A DNA stretch of 64,000 bases, from contig NZ_CALNVW010000027.1 in assembly GCF_940670765.1 (NCBI RefSeq), forward strand, positions 62,001-126,000, given 5' to 3'. Shown piece after piece: positions 33,575 to 42,638 of the stretch. This DNA is from Streptomyces sp. A 4/2 (lineage in GTDB: Bacteria > Actinomycetota > Actinomycetes > Streptomycetales > Streptomycetaceae). The position numbers and the translations under genes were made by a program. Numbering within the stretch: position 1 is the stretch's first letter; every line of letters begins with the position of its first letter. The notes beneath the pieces are model-generated. The model worked only from the letters and a program-made list of their open reading frames with translations. It was not told where the DNA came from and did not search any database.

Positions 33575-34249
33575 ATGACCGATGCACCCAAGGAAGAGCT
33601 CGACACCCGGCGGATCTTCCGGCGCCGTAGGTTCGCGACGCCGGTCTGGTGGCCGCTGCCGGTGTGCGCCCTCGTCGGCCTGGCGGGCGGGGCGGCGTAC
33701 GGAGTGCTCGCGCCGCGTGCGTACGACGCCACCAGTTACGTCGTCGCGGTGCCCGAGACCGGCTCCGACGCGGCCACCGCCCTCGGCTTCGCCCAGGCGT
33801 ACGGACGCATCTCCACCAGCACCGCCACCCTGGCCTACGCCCAGACCGCCGCGGGCGTCCCGGCCCGAACGCTGGGACGGCACGTCCGGACGGAGACCTC
33901 GCCGGAGTCCCCGATGATCGGGATCACCGGCACGGCGACCCGGCCGGGCAAGGCCGCCGACATCGCCAACGCGGTCGCCGACGCCCTCACGCTCAGCGGC
34001 AACGGCGCGGCGAAGAACACCGGCGTCCGGCTCGTCCTCTTCTCGCAGGCCGTCGCCCCCTCGACGGCCGCCTCGCCGTCGCGGCCCCTGGCCGCGGCCG
34101 TCGGCGGCTGCGCGGGCGGCCTCGTCGGCGCCCTCGCCCTGCTGGTGCGCCCGCGCCGTAAGCAGTGGAGCCCCGCCAGTAACGTCCCGGCCCCCGCCGG
34201 CAACGTCCCGGCCCCCGCTGAACTCGCCCAGGTGAAGGAACACGTCTGA
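33575..34249 (+). CDS. Wzz-like chain-length/polysaccharide co-polymerase protein
   Basis: This 224-aa protein has two membrane helices, about 25-47 (WWPLPVCALVGLAGGAAYGV) and 168-186 (AAAVGGCAGGLVGALALLV). They flank an extracytoplasmic domain that opens with YDATSYVVAVPETG, the pattern of Wzz and actinobacterial capsular co-polymerases. No BY-kinase domain follows. The C terminus has an ASNVPAPAGNVPAPAE repeat. The stop overlaps the next start (TGATG). It probably regulates polymer length together with the O-antigen ligase-like protein. ATG at 33575. Confidence 0.8.
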   Translation: MTDAPKEELDTRRIFRRRRFATPVWWPLPVCALVGLAGGAAYGVLAPRAYDATSYVVAVPETGSDAATALGFAQAYGRISTSTATLAYAQTAAGVPARTLGRHVRTETSPESPMIGITGTATRPGKAADIANAVADALTLSGNGAAKNTGVRLVLFSQAVAPSTAASPSRPLAAAVGGCAGGLVGALALLVRPRRKQWSPASNVPAPAGNVPAPAELAQVKEHV

Positions 34250-35406
34250 TGCCCGTGGCGACCGGGCCCCGGCCGGGCCTCGTGGTGACGCTGTGCCGGG
34301 AGGCCGGGCAGTTCGCCGCGCTGGAGCGGGAGTGGACGGCGCTGCACCGCGGTTGCGCGACCGCCACTCCGTTCCAGAGCCATTCCTGGCTGCACTCCTG
34401 GTGGCTGTCGTACGGCACGCCGGGCCGGCTGCGGGTGGTTCTGGTACGGCGCGACGGCCGGCTGGTGGGCGCCGCGCCGCTGATGCTGGTGCACCGGCCG
34501 CTGCCGCTGCTCGTGCCGCTCGGCGGTGGGATCTCCGACTTCTCGGACGTCCTGGTCGACGCCACGGACCCGCCCGGCACGCTGTCCGCCCTGGCCGAGG
34601 GGCTCCGGCGGGCCGCGCGGCACGCGGTGATCGACCTGCGCGAGGTGCGCCCCGGGGCCGCCGCCGAGCAGCTCTTCGACCGCTGGCCGGGGGTGCGGCG
34701 CAGGCTCGACGACTCCGTCTGTCTGGAGCTTCCCGCCGAGCCCATCGACGCGCTCATGAAGCGGCTCGCGGCCTCCAGGGCCCAGCGGGTCCGGGCGAAA
34801 CTGCGCAAGCTGGACGCGCTCCGGATCGAGGAGCGCACCGTCACGGAGCATGAAGTGCCAGGCTCTGTGAGGGAGTTGCTGCGGCTCCATGAACTCCAGT
34901 GGCGCGGGCGCGGGGTCACCCCCGAGCACCTCAGGCCGCGCTTCGCCGAACATCTGACACGCGCCACCCAGCGCATGGTCAGGGACGGCGACGCGGCGCT
35001 CACCGAGTACCGGCTGGACGGCGCGGTGATCGCCGCCAATGTCACGCTCCAGTCCGCGCGGCTCACCGGCGGCTATCTGTACGGGGCCGACCCGCAGCTC
35101 CGTACCAGGAAGGTCGACGTCGCGACGATGCTGCTGCGCCGCGACGCCCGGCACGCCGCCGAGACCGGCCGGAGCGTGATCAGCCTGCTGCGCGGCACCG
35201 AGCCGTACAAGTGCCACTGGCGCCCGGCCGTCGTCACCAACCAGCGGCTGCTGCTCGCGCCGTCCGCGCTCGCGCCGGTCCTGAGCCTGTACGCGGCCCA
35301 GTTGGCCGGCCGGGAGCGGGCGGCCGGGACGGCGCGAGCACTCGTGCCCGTGGTGCGCGAGTGGCGGACCAGGATCGACAACTGGCGGGCGGGCGCCGGG
35401 AGATGA
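34249..35406 (+). CDS. GNAT/BioF2-like acyltransferase (CelD family)
   Basis: This 385-aa protein of the double-GNAT class includes FemAB-related and CelD/BcsL proteins of polysaccharide clusters. Visible features are TPFQSHSWLHSWW in the N-terminal part (conserved W/S), LVPLGGGISDFSDVLVD, RAKLRKLDALRIEE and the second-domain HELQWRGRGVTPE and SLLRGTEPYKCHW near the C terminus. It likely adds acyl groups to the polymer or a precursor. ATG 34249 overlaps the Wzz-like stop. It is the last gene of the tightly coupled run. Confidence 0.85.
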   Translation: MPVATGPRPGLVVTLCREAGQFAALEREWTALHRGCATATPFQSHSWLHSWWLSYGTPGRLRVVLVRRDGRLVGAAPLMLVHRPLPLLVPLGGGISDFSDVLVDATDPPGTLSALAEGLRRAARHAVIDLREVRPGAAAEQLFDRWPGVRRRLDDSVCLELPAEPIDALMKRLAASRAQRVRAKLRKLDALRIEERTVTEHEVPGSVRELLRLHELQWRGRGVTPEHLRPRFAEHLTRATQRMVRDGDAALTEYRLDGAVIAANVTLQSARLTGGYLYGADPQLRTRKVDVATMLLRRDARHAAETGRSVISLLRGTEPYKCHWRPAVVTNQRLLLAPSALAPVLSLYAAQLAGRERAAGTARALVPVVREWRTRIDNWRAGAGR

Positions 35407-35432
35407 CGCCCTGCCCGCCGTACACGGCGCTG

Positions 35433-36797
35433 TCAGCGGCCCGGGAGACCGACGCAGATCTGCCGGGGATCCACCCACCGGCCGAGCCACTCGCCCAGAC
35501 CGGCCGGGAGGCACCACTCCCTGGTGTTGGTCTGCGGTGGGGCATCCGGTGCGACGGGGGGCGTGCCGGTCCCGGGCGTGGGCTGCGTGCTGGGCTGCGT
35601 GCTGGGCCGGGCGCTCGGCGGGGTACCGGGCTGCGTACTCGGCTGCGGTCCCGTCTCCGCCGACCCCGTCTCCGCCGACCCCGTCTCCGCCGACCCCGTC
35701 TCCGCCGACCCCGTCTCCTCCGACCCCGTCTCCGCCGACCCCGTCTCCTCAGGCTTGGCCTCCTCGGACACCTTCGTCCGGAAGATCTCCGCCGCCCTCG
35801 GGTTCTGCCCGCACTGCCACACCCCGTGCGGGCAGTAGTCCGTGATGGTCTGGTAGAGCGGTCTGTGCACGTCGAACCAGTCGAGCATCCGGCGCATGTA
35901 GTCGGTGTTGTCGCCGTTCTTGAACAGTCCCCACTCCGGGTAGGAGATCTGCTTCCGGTGCGCGGCGGCGAAGTCGACCTGTGCCTGGAGCCCGTACGGC
36001 CCCTTCACCTGGTCGTCGAAGCTGTTGCCCGGCGGCTGGTCGTAGGAGTCCATCCCGATGACGTCGACCGAGTCGTCACCCGGGTAGCACGCGGTCCAGG
36101 GCACATCGTCCGGGCCGCGGTTGGGCGCGAAGTCGAAGGTGAACTTCTGACCGGGCACGGAGCGCATCGCCGCGACGATCCGGTTCCAGTACGTCTTCCA
36201 GCCCTCGGGGTCCGGTCCGCAGCGGGACGTGAACGTCGTCCCGTTCATCTCCCAGCCCAGCACGACCACCGTGTCGGGCACCCCCAGGGACACCAGCCGC
36301 CGGGCGAGCTTGCGGTAGTGCTCGTCGAAGTCGCCGCGGGCGCCCTGCTGGATCAGGTCCCGGACCTCGTAGTCGGAGACCCGGTCCTCGTTGTGCTCCT
36401 GCATGGGCACGTTGAGCACGAACATCCGGTCGGCCTCGGCGCGCCGCCAGGCCGCCCAGGTCCCCAGGAACGCGGGCCGGCCCTCGATGTTGGACCAGTC
36501 GTCGCCGGGCAGGTAGGTGTGCCCGACCCGCAGGTCCGCGCCGCCCAGCCAGCGCGACAGGTCCGCCATGCGGCGCACACCGGCCGCCCCGTAGTCCAGG
36601 TACGCGCCCACCGCGGGCTCCGGGGCCGGGGCCGGGGACGCGGCGGGCGCCGGTCCGGGCGGTGCGGATCCGGCGGGCGCGGGTCCGGGAGGCAACGGGA
36701 GGGGCGCCCCCTGCGCGAGGCCCGCGCCGGTCATGAGAAGACCGGCGGCCACGGTTCCGATGCACGCGCCCGTCAGCCGGCGGTGGTGGTGAGGCAT
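35433..36797 (-). CDS. Secreted GH26-like glycoside hydrolase
   Basis: This 454-aa exported enzyme has a signal peptide (MPHHHRRLTGACIGTVAAG to AQG) and a Pro/Ala-rich linker. The hydrolase domain is similar to GH26 mannanases: VGAYLDYG, HYRKLARRLVSLG, VVVLGWEMNGTTF (the acid/base Glu in WE.N), FDFAPNRGPD, DVIGMDSYDQ and ISYPEWGLF (nucleophile Glu). The C-terminal linker has tandem ETGSA units encoded by a 15-bp repeat (35651-35752), then a Cys-containing tail. Cys pairs at TACY and DYCPHGVWQCG probably form disulphides. GAGGAGG precedes ATG 36797. It probably trims or releases the exopolysaccharide. Confidence 0.82.
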   Translation of the reverse strand: MPHHHRRLTGACIGTVAAGLLMTGAGLAQGAPLPLPPGPAPAGSAPPGPAPAASPAPAPEPAVGAYLDYGAAGVRRMADLSRWLGGADLRVGHTYLPGDDWSNIEGRPAFLGTWAAWRRAEADRMFVLNVPMQEHNEDRVSDYEVRDLIQQGARGDFDEHYRKLARRLVSLGVPDTVVVLGWEMNGTTFTSRCGPDPEGWKTYWNRIVAAMRSVPGQKFTFDFAPNRGPDDVPWTACYPGDDSVDVIGMDSYDQPPGNSFDDQVKGPYGLQAQVDFAAAHRKQISYPEWGLFKNGDNTDYMRRMLDWFDVHRPLYQTITDYCPHGVWQCGQNPRAAEIFRTKVSEEAKPEETGSAETGSEETGSAETGSAETGSAETGSAETGPQPSTQPGTPPSARPSTQPSTQPTPGTGTPPVAPDAPPQTNTREWCLPAGLGEWLGRWVDPRQICVGLPGR

Positions 36798-36945
36798 ACG
36801 GCTCCTCCTCGTCGATCCCACTGGTTCCGAGTCACTGAATCGGCGGACTCATCGGCTCTGGTCACACCGTGCAACCCACGGGCCGCTCGGGCACCCGGCA
36901 TTAGCCCATCTGCGGGCCCGGTGACTTCCAGTCAGCTCCATCCAG

Positions 36946-38289
36946 GTGAAAGACGTGACGTGCATGCCACCGTTCGGCGCCGGGGCTCCGGCCCTGCTCC
37001 TCCGGCTCGACCGCAATCCCCTGCACCACGGCACCCTCGGGGCCGTCAGGTCGCTGGGGCGGGCCGGGGTGGAGGTCCATGCCGTGGTCGAGTCGGCCGA
37101 CAGCCCCGTCACCAGGTCGCGCCATCTGCACCACTCGCACCTCCGGCCGCAGGGCCGCATCACCCCTGACGTCTTCCGGAAGATGCTCCTGAGGATCTCC
37201 GACCGGATCGGCAGACCGGCCGTACTGATCGCGATGGACGACATCAGCGCCATCCACGTCGCCGCGCTCGCCCCGCGGCTGACCGGGCGCTACCTGCTGC
37301 CCGCGCAGCCGCTCGACCTGCCGGAGCGGCTCGCCGACAAGTCCGAACTCGCCGGGCTCTGTGCCGAGTCGGGGATCGCCCATCCGGCCACGGTGATCCC
37401 CGGCAGCGCCGCCGACGCGGCGTCGGCGGCCCGCGAACTGGGCCTGCCGATGGTCGCCAAGTGGAGCCGGCCCTGGCTGCTGCCCACCGGTTCGGGGCTG
37501 CGCAGTACGACGCTGGTGCGCTCGGCGGCCGACGCGGCACGGCTGTACGAGCAGCACACCACGGCGGGCAGCAGGCTGCTCCTCCAGCGCTGGCTGCCGT
37601 ACGAGCCGGGCAACGACTGGTTCTTCCACGGCTACTTCGCCGACCGGGACCGCTGCCTGATGGGCGGCACCGGCCGCAAGGTGCTGTCCTGGCCGGTCCG
37701 CGCCGGGCTCACCGCGATGGGCAGCTGGCAGCCCAACCGGGAGGTGGAGCTGGCCGCCGGGCGGCTGGCCGCCCATGTCGGCTACCGCGGCATCCTCGAC
37801 CTCGACTTCCGCCGCGACCCGTCGACCGGCCGGTTCCACCTGCTGGACTTCAACCCGCGCCCCGGCGCCCAGTTCCGCCTCTTCACCGACCGGTCGGGGC
37901 TCGATGTCGTACGGGCGCAGTACCTGGATCTGACCGGCCGCACCGTGCCCCCTCCGGCCGCCCGCCCCGGCCGGGTCTTCGTCGCGGAGAACTACGCGCT
38001 GCTCTCGCTGCTCGCCTCGGGGGGCCGCCCCTGGCCCTTCGCGGCGGGCGGTACGCGCGGGGGCGGGCGGGCCGGTACCGAAAAGGCCGGTACCGAGCGG
38101 GCCTGGTTCGCGGGCGACGACGTCTCCCCCTTCCTGGCCATGGGCGCGGTGTGGTGCGGCAAGGGGCTGCGCAAGGGCGCGCGGCGGCTGCGTCCGGGGC
38201 CGCGCCGAGGCGGCGGAGTGCCCGCCACCCGGGCCTCTCCCGGCGGGAGTTCCACCCACCCTCTCGACCCGGCGTCCGCGCCACGATGA
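36946..38289 (+). CDS. ATP-grasp family protein
   Basis: This 447-aa enzyme has the ATP-grasp fold: an N-terminal Rossmann-like lid (LLRLDRNPLHHGTLGAVRSL), the P-loop-like strand LPMVAKWSRPWL in the central domain, LLLQRWLPYEPGNDW, and the metal/ATP ligands DLDFRRD and LLDFNPRPG. It resembles carboxylate-amine ligases that act on sugar or D-amino acid derivatives; the substrate is not evident. GTG 36946 or ATG 36964 are both possible. Its stop overlaps the flavoprotein start by 4 bases, so the two act together. Confidence 0.82.
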   Translation: MKDVTCMPPFGAGAPALLLRLDRNPLHHGTLGAVRSLGRAGVEVHAVVESADSPVTRSRHLHHSHLRPQGRITPDVFRKMLLRISDRIGRPAVLIAMDDISAIHVAALAPRLTGRYLLPAQPLDLPERLADKSELAGLCAESGIAHPATVIPGSAADAASAARELGLPMVAKWSRPWLLPTGSGLRSTTLVRSAADAARLYEQHTTAGSRLLLQRWLPYEPGNDWFFHGYFADRDRCLMGGTGRKVLSWPVRAGLTAMGSWQPNREVELAAGRLAAHVGYRGILDLDFRRDPSTGRFHLLDFNPRPGAQFRLFTDRSGLDVVRAQYLDLTGRTVPPPAARPGRVFVAENYALLSLLASGGRPWPFAAGGTRGGGRAGTEKAGTERAWFAGDDVSPFLAMGAVWCGKGLRKGARRLRPGPRRGGGVPATRASPGGSSTHPLDPASAPR

Positions 38290-39566
38290 GAAAGAGCGAG
38301 GACCGCATCATGTACGACCTGGCAGTCATCGGAGCCGGTCCCTACGGGCTGTCCGTAGCCGCCCATGCCGCGACCGCAGGGCTGCGGACCCGGGTGCTCG
38401 GCAGGCCGATGGCGTCCTGGCGCGACCACATGCCGCACGGCATGTTCCTGAAGTCGGAGCCCTGGGCGTCCAACCTGTCCGACCCGGCGGGCCGCCACAC
38501 CCTCGACGCGTACTGCTCCGCCCGCGGCCTGCGCCCCACCCACGGCAACCCGCTCGCCATCAGCACCTTCACCGAGTACGGCCTGTGGTTCGCCCGGCGG
38601 GCCGCGCCGCGGCCCGAGGAACTGACCGTCACCCGGGTGGTGCCGGGCCCCGGCGGGTTCCTGGTCGAGACGGCCGAGGGCGAGTCGTTCCGTACGCGCA
38701 CGGTGGCCCTCGCGATCGGCGTGCTGCCGTTCGTCAACATCCCCGCCCCGCTGCGGGCGCTGCCCGGCGACCGCTACTCGCACAGCAGCGGCCACCGGGA
38801 CCTGAGCCGCTTCGCCGGCCAGGACGTGACGGTGGTGGGCGCGGGCCAGGCGGCGCTGGAGACCGCGGCCCTGCTCGCCGAACACGGCGCCCGGCCGAGG
38901 CTGCTGGCCCGCGCGGACCGACTGCACTGGAACACCCCGCCGCAGCCGCTGCGCCGGAGCCCGCTGCGCGCGCTCCGCGAACCGCACAGCGGCCTCGGCA
39001 CGGGCTGGAGCAGCTGGGTCTGGTCGGAGATCCCCGGCTGCGTACGTCATCTGCCGGGCCGCACCCGGGCCCGGATCGCCGCCACCGCGCTGGGCCCTGC
39101 CGGTGCCTGGTGGCTGCGCGACCGCTTCGAGCAGCGGGTGCCGGTGGAGCTGGGGCACGAGATGCTGAGCGCCACCGAGGCGGACGGCCGGGTGCGGCTC
39201 GTGCTGGCCGCCGCCGGAACCCGTACGGGCACCCGGACCGTCGAGACCGACCATGTCGTCGCGGCCACCGGTTTCACTCCGGACCTCGGCCGTCTGGGCA
39301 TGCTCGACGACCGGCTGCGGTGCTCGCTGGCGACCGTCGGTCCCAGCCGCTCGCCGGAGCTGAGCGCGGGGTTCGAGTCCTCGTACCCCGGACTGTTCTT
39401 CGCGGGGCTGCTGGCCGCGCCGTCGTTCGGCCCGTCGATGCGTTTCGTGCACGGGGCCACCTTCACCGCGGGACGGCTGGTGCGCGGGGTCCGGTACAGG
39501 CTGAGCCGGTCCGGGTCCGTACCCGGGCAGCCGGGGGAGGTCCGGTCGCGGGCAGGCGTGCGGTGA
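38286..39566 (+). CDS. FAD/NAD(P)-binding oxidoreductase
   Basis: This 426-aa flavoprotein has the FAD motif YDLAVIGAGPYGLSVAAHAA near the N terminus, the NAD(P) motif DVTVVGAGQAALETAALLAE near residue 180-200, and ATGFTPDLGRLGML before the C terminus. It is like lysine/ornithine N-monooxygenases and the related thioredoxin reductase-like group. ATG 38286 overlaps the ATP-grasp stop; ATG 38310, preceded by GCGAGG, is an alternative. It may oxidise the product of the ATP-grasp enzyme; the pair is probably a modification module for a surface molecule. Confidence 0.85.
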   Translation: MRKSEDRIMYDLAVIGAGPYGLSVAAHAATAGLRTRVLGRPMASWRDHMPHGMFLKSEPWASNLSDPAGRHTLDAYCSARGLRPTHGNPLAISTFTEYGLWFARRAAPRPEELTVTRVVPGPGGFLVETAEGESFRTRTVALAIGVLPFVNIPAPLRALPGDRYSHSSGHRDLSRFAGQDVTVVGAGQAALETAALLAEHGARPRLLARADRLHWNTPPQPLRRSPLRALREPHSGLGTGWSSWVWSEIPGCVRHLPGRTRARIAATALGPAGAWWLRDRFEQRVPVELGHEMLSATEADGRVRLVLAAAGTRTGTRTVETDHVVAATGFTPDLGRLGMLDDRLRCSLATVGPSRSPELSAGFESSYPGLFFAGLLAAPSFGPSMRFVHGATFTAGRLVRGVRYRLSRSGSVPGQPGEVRSRAGVR

Positions 39567-39789
39567 GTCCGGTCCCCCGGACGGCGTGCGGTACGGCATG
39601 CGGTACGGCGTCCCGGCAGTAACACATTCAACCGTCAATCGTTGACCACGGCGTCGCATGGGGAACTTCGTTTCCCTGCCGGGCTGTCCAGGCCCGCACG
39701 GTCCTGGGCAGCCCGTCCTCCCGCAGTCGCCTCTCCGGTCAACTCCCGCTCTGCCGAAGCAAGTTCGGCAGATGGCATATGGAGAGCAC

Positions 39790-40356
39790 ATGAACGTTCC
39801 GAGATCCGCACTGCTCGCGGTCCTGCTGCTGGGCCTCACGGCCTGTCAGGGTTCGCCCGGCACCGACGACGCCGGCCCGGCGGGGACCGCCACCGTCCGT
39901 CCGGCGGCCGGACCCCCGGGCAGCGCGTCGGCCCCCGCGCGGCTCGGCGACACGGCCGATCTGCGGGGGGCGGGGAGCGGGGCGGGGAAAGGCCGCCACC
40001 TCCAGGTCACCACGGGCGCCTTCGTCGACCCGGCGATCACCGTGATGGCCGGGCCCGCCGCGGGGCCGGGGCTGCGCCGGACGGGGATCGAGTTCGAGAT
40101 CGTCAATGTGGGCGGTACCGCCTACCGTGCGGTCCCCGGTTCCGTCTGGATCGTCGACAGCGCGGGGCAGCGCCACCGGCCGGTCGCCACGGGTGAGCTG
40201 ACGACCGGCGCGCCCTTCGTGTACCGGTCGCTCGCCGCGGGGGAACGGGACGAGGGCTGGTTCGTGTTCGAGGTGCCGGAGACCGCGTCCGTGGCCTCGG
40301 TGCACTTCGGCGACGGGAGCGGAGCGGACACCACCACGGCGGTCTGGAAGCTCTGA
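39790..40356 (+). CDS. Lipoprotein with DUF4352-like domain
   Basis: This 188-aa protein has a lipobox (LLLGLTACQG; lipid on the Cys at residue 19), a Pro/Ala linker and an immunoglobulin-like domain: EFEIVNVGGTAYRAVPGSVW, VDSAGQRHRP and ERDEGWFVFEVP. This is the pattern of DUF4352/Telomeric-repeat-like extracellular domains. GGAGAG precedes ATG 39790. It stands alone between the exopolysaccharide genes and the next small gene. Role unknown. Confidence 0.75.
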   Translation: MNVPRSALLAVLLLGLTACQGSPGTDDAGPAGTATVRPAAGPPGSASAPARLGDTADLRGAGSGAGKGRHLQVTTGAFVDPAITVMAGPAAGPGLRRTGIEFEIVNVGGTAYRAVPGSVWIVDSAGQRHRPVATGELTTGAPFVYRSLAAGERDEGWFVFEVPETASVASVHFGDGSGADTTTAVWKL

Positions 40357-40488
40357 GGGCCTGTCGGGCGACCGGTGCACGGGGTCGCCGCACACACGCC
40401 CTGAAGTGATGGCTTTGGGCTGCCCGATTGCTCCATCCGGGTGAACGGCCGCCTTCGGCGGGGTGGCCCGCCACTAGGGTCCCGAGCC

Positions 40489-40983
40489 ATGACCGCATCC
40501 CAGACCGCCACCAGCACCGCCCGACGCGCCCAGTTGGGCACGCTCTCCGTGCTCGCCTGGTCCGGCGACCCCGACACGCACAACAAGCCCTATCTGCTCG
40601 CGTACTCGCTCGGCGACGGGAAGGACGGGGCCGAGGCCGGTGAGGCCGCGGTCCGTGCGGTCTTCGCCGAGCTGGGCATCCCGATGGGCAGCGAGCTGGC
40701 CGACGGCTCGCGGCCCGGCTTCCCGGTACGGCTGCTCGTCGAGGGCGGTCAGGCGGTGCTCGACATGCCGTACCTGAAAGCCCAGTGCACCGTCCCGGCC
40801 GAGTGGCTCCGGGCCGTCGCCGACCAGGGCGAGGTGCACTTCATGTTCGCCGCGAAGCCGTGGCCGGAGGCGGCCCCGGGCCGGCAGGTGTCCGAGGAGA
40901 CGCTCACCGCGTTCGTCGGCGACGAGACCATGCTCAGCACGTCCGCGCACTGCCTGCTGCCGGTCACCCAGCTGCGGAGGTGA
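40489..40983 (+). CDS. Conserved Streptomyces protein (DUF5949-like)
   Basis: This 164-aa soluble protein has motifs LGTLSVLAWSGDPD, YLLAYSLGDGKDG, then FPVRLLVEGGQAVLDMPYLK and EWLRAVADQGEVHFMFA. I recall it as a short Streptomyces-specific family (DUF5949), but that name is from memory. No function is known to me. ATG 40489 with a weak ribosome site. Confidence 0.68.
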   Translation: MTASQTATSTARRAQLGTLSVLAWSGDPDTHNKPYLLAYSLGDGKDGAEAGEAAVRAVFAELGIPMGSELADGSRPGFPVRLLVEGGQAVLDMPYLKAQCTVPAEWLRAVADQGEVHFMFAAKPWPEAAPGRQVSEETLTAFVGDETMLSTSAHCLLPVTQLRR

Positions 40984-41012
40984 CCCGGCTCCGCGGCCGG
41001 GCGGACGGGGGA

Positions 41013-41036
41013 CCGGGGCCCGTGCTCCGGCCCCGG
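41013..41036 (-). terminator. Stem-loop terminator of the P450 gene
   Basis: CCGGGGCC and GGCCCCGG are 8-bp arms with an 8-base loop, just beyond the P450 stop at 41045. Convergent with the preceding gene. Confidence 0.6.
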
Positions 41037-41044
41037 CGGGGCCG

Positions 41045-42340
41045 TTACGGGGCCGGCGGGTCGAAGGCGAACCGCAGCGCGCGCACCCGGTTGTCGAAGT
41101 TCGACCCGGCCAGCTCGGGGACGCCCACCGCGCGCAGCGCCCGCGGGCGGCTCAGCAGCTCGCGGAAGAGGGCCTTGATCTCCTGGCGGGCCAGATGGGC
41201 GCCCAGGCAGAAGTGCGGTCCGCCGCCCCCGTACCCCAGGTGGGGGTTGGGGCTGCGGGTGATGTCGAAGGCGTCCGGGTCGGGGAAGACCGCCTCGTCG
41301 CGGTTGGCGGACGCGTAGTAGAGGACCACCTTGTCGCCGGGGCGGAAGGTGCGCCCGCCCAGCGAGTACTCCGCCCGTACCGTCCTGCGGAACTGGATGA
41401 TCGGCGTCGAGTGCCGCAGGATCTCGTCGACCGCGCCGTCGGCGTACCGGTCGAAGTCCGAGGCGAGCAGGGCCCGTTGCTCCGGGTGGTCGGTCAGCAG
41501 GGCCAGCGCGTGAGTGATCGCGTTGCGGGTGGTCTCCACTCCGGCCACCATCAGCAGCGAGAAGAACGCCCCCAGCTGGCGGGCGTCGAGCGCCTGGCCG
41601 TCGACGTCCGCGCCGACCAGGGCCGAGATGAGGTCGCCGGTGGGCCGCCGGCGCCGCTCGCGGCCCAGCGTGGCCATCATCAGGTGCATCCGGGCCAGCG
41701 CCCGCAGCCCCCGGCCGGGGACGCGGAGGCGGGTGGCGATACCGCGCTCGACCCCCACGTTCTCCGAGGCGTGGTCGACCCGTCCGGCGATCTCGGGACG
41801 GTAGTGCTCCGGGATGCCCATGAGGTTGCAGATGACTTCGAACGGCATCCGGGAGGCCACCGATGCCACGAACTCGCCGGGCCGTTCGGCGATCATGTCG
41901 TCCACGATGCGCGCGGCGACCCGGCGGATGTCCTCGTCGGCGGCGGCGAGCAGCCGCGGCGTGAAGGCGCGCGAGACGACCCGGCGCAGCTGGGTGTGGT
42001 GCGGGGCGTCCAGGTTGACCATGGAATCGCCGAACAGGAACCTGACCCACCCGGCGGGCTCCGGCGTGGTGACCCCGGGAGCACTGGCGAACACCTGGGG
42101 CAGCCGGCTCGCCCGCACCACGTCGTCGTGGGTGACCAGCGCGTAGAACCCCTGCTCGGGCCGGAGCCAGGTGGCGGGGCGCTCCACGAAGTACGCGGGT
42201 CTGTCGAGCCGCCGGAGCGAGGCGAAGGCGTCGAGCCGTGCGGCGGGCGGCAGTTGCCAGAACGCCGGATCCGCCAGGCCGATCTCCTGCTGCGGCCGGG
42301 CCGTGTGCCGTACGGCCGACTGCGCCGGGACCTTCTCCAC
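41045..42340 (-). CDS. Cytochrome P450
   Basis: This 431-aa soluble monooxygenase has the I-helix oxygen-binding motif VAGVETTRNA, the ExxR motif (DEILRHSTP), FRRTVRAEYSLGGR before the meander, and the haem-ligand loop YGGGGPHFCLGAHLAR with the Cys. Starting residues are polar with no anchor. It has no ferredoxin gene next to it. It faces the tyrosinase genes divergently with a 298-base gap. The usual Ala of AGxET is present, so it is likely catalytically competent. Substrate unknown. Confidence 0.93.
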   Translation of the reverse strand: MEKVPAQSAVRHTARPQQEIGLADPAFWQLPPAARLDAFASLRRLDRPAYFVERPATWLRPEQGFYALVTHDDVVRASRLPQVFASAPGVTTPEPAGWVRFLFGDSMVNLDAPHHTQLRRVVSRAFTPRLLAAADEDIRRVAARIVDDMIAERPGEFVASVASRMPFEVICNLMGIPEHYRPEIAGRVDHASENVGVERGIATRLRVPGRGLRALARMHLMMATLGRERRRRPTGDLISALVGADVDGQALDARQLGAFFSLLMVAGVETTRNAITHALALLTDHPEQRALLASDFDRYADGAVDEILRHSTPIIQFRRTVRAEYSLGGRTFRPGDKVVLYYASANRDEAVFPDPDAFDITRSPNPHLGYGGGGPHFCLGAHLARQEIKALFRELLSRPRALRAVGVPELAGSNFDNRVRALRFAFDPPAP

Positions 42341-42638
42341 CTCAGCCTCCCCTCGGGCCGACCGGCCCTGATCCGGCGGTCATCGTGGCGTACGGCGCGG
42401 GCCGCCGTCCGTCCGTACGCGCAGGGCGGGCGAGGTTCCCCCGCACGGGGCGGCGGACTCCTCCGGACGGGCGAACCGTGACCGTAAGGGCTGATCAGAG
42501 CCCCTCCGACGGGTCTGGTGCGAAGAACTGTTCCGGTGCGCCCTCGTTGTCACCGATGTCATCGACGAGGCGCGGTCCGTCGTGCACCACTCACGGCGGG
42601 GCGCGCCGCTCAGCGGGCCGAAATCGGAGGGAGCCGGG

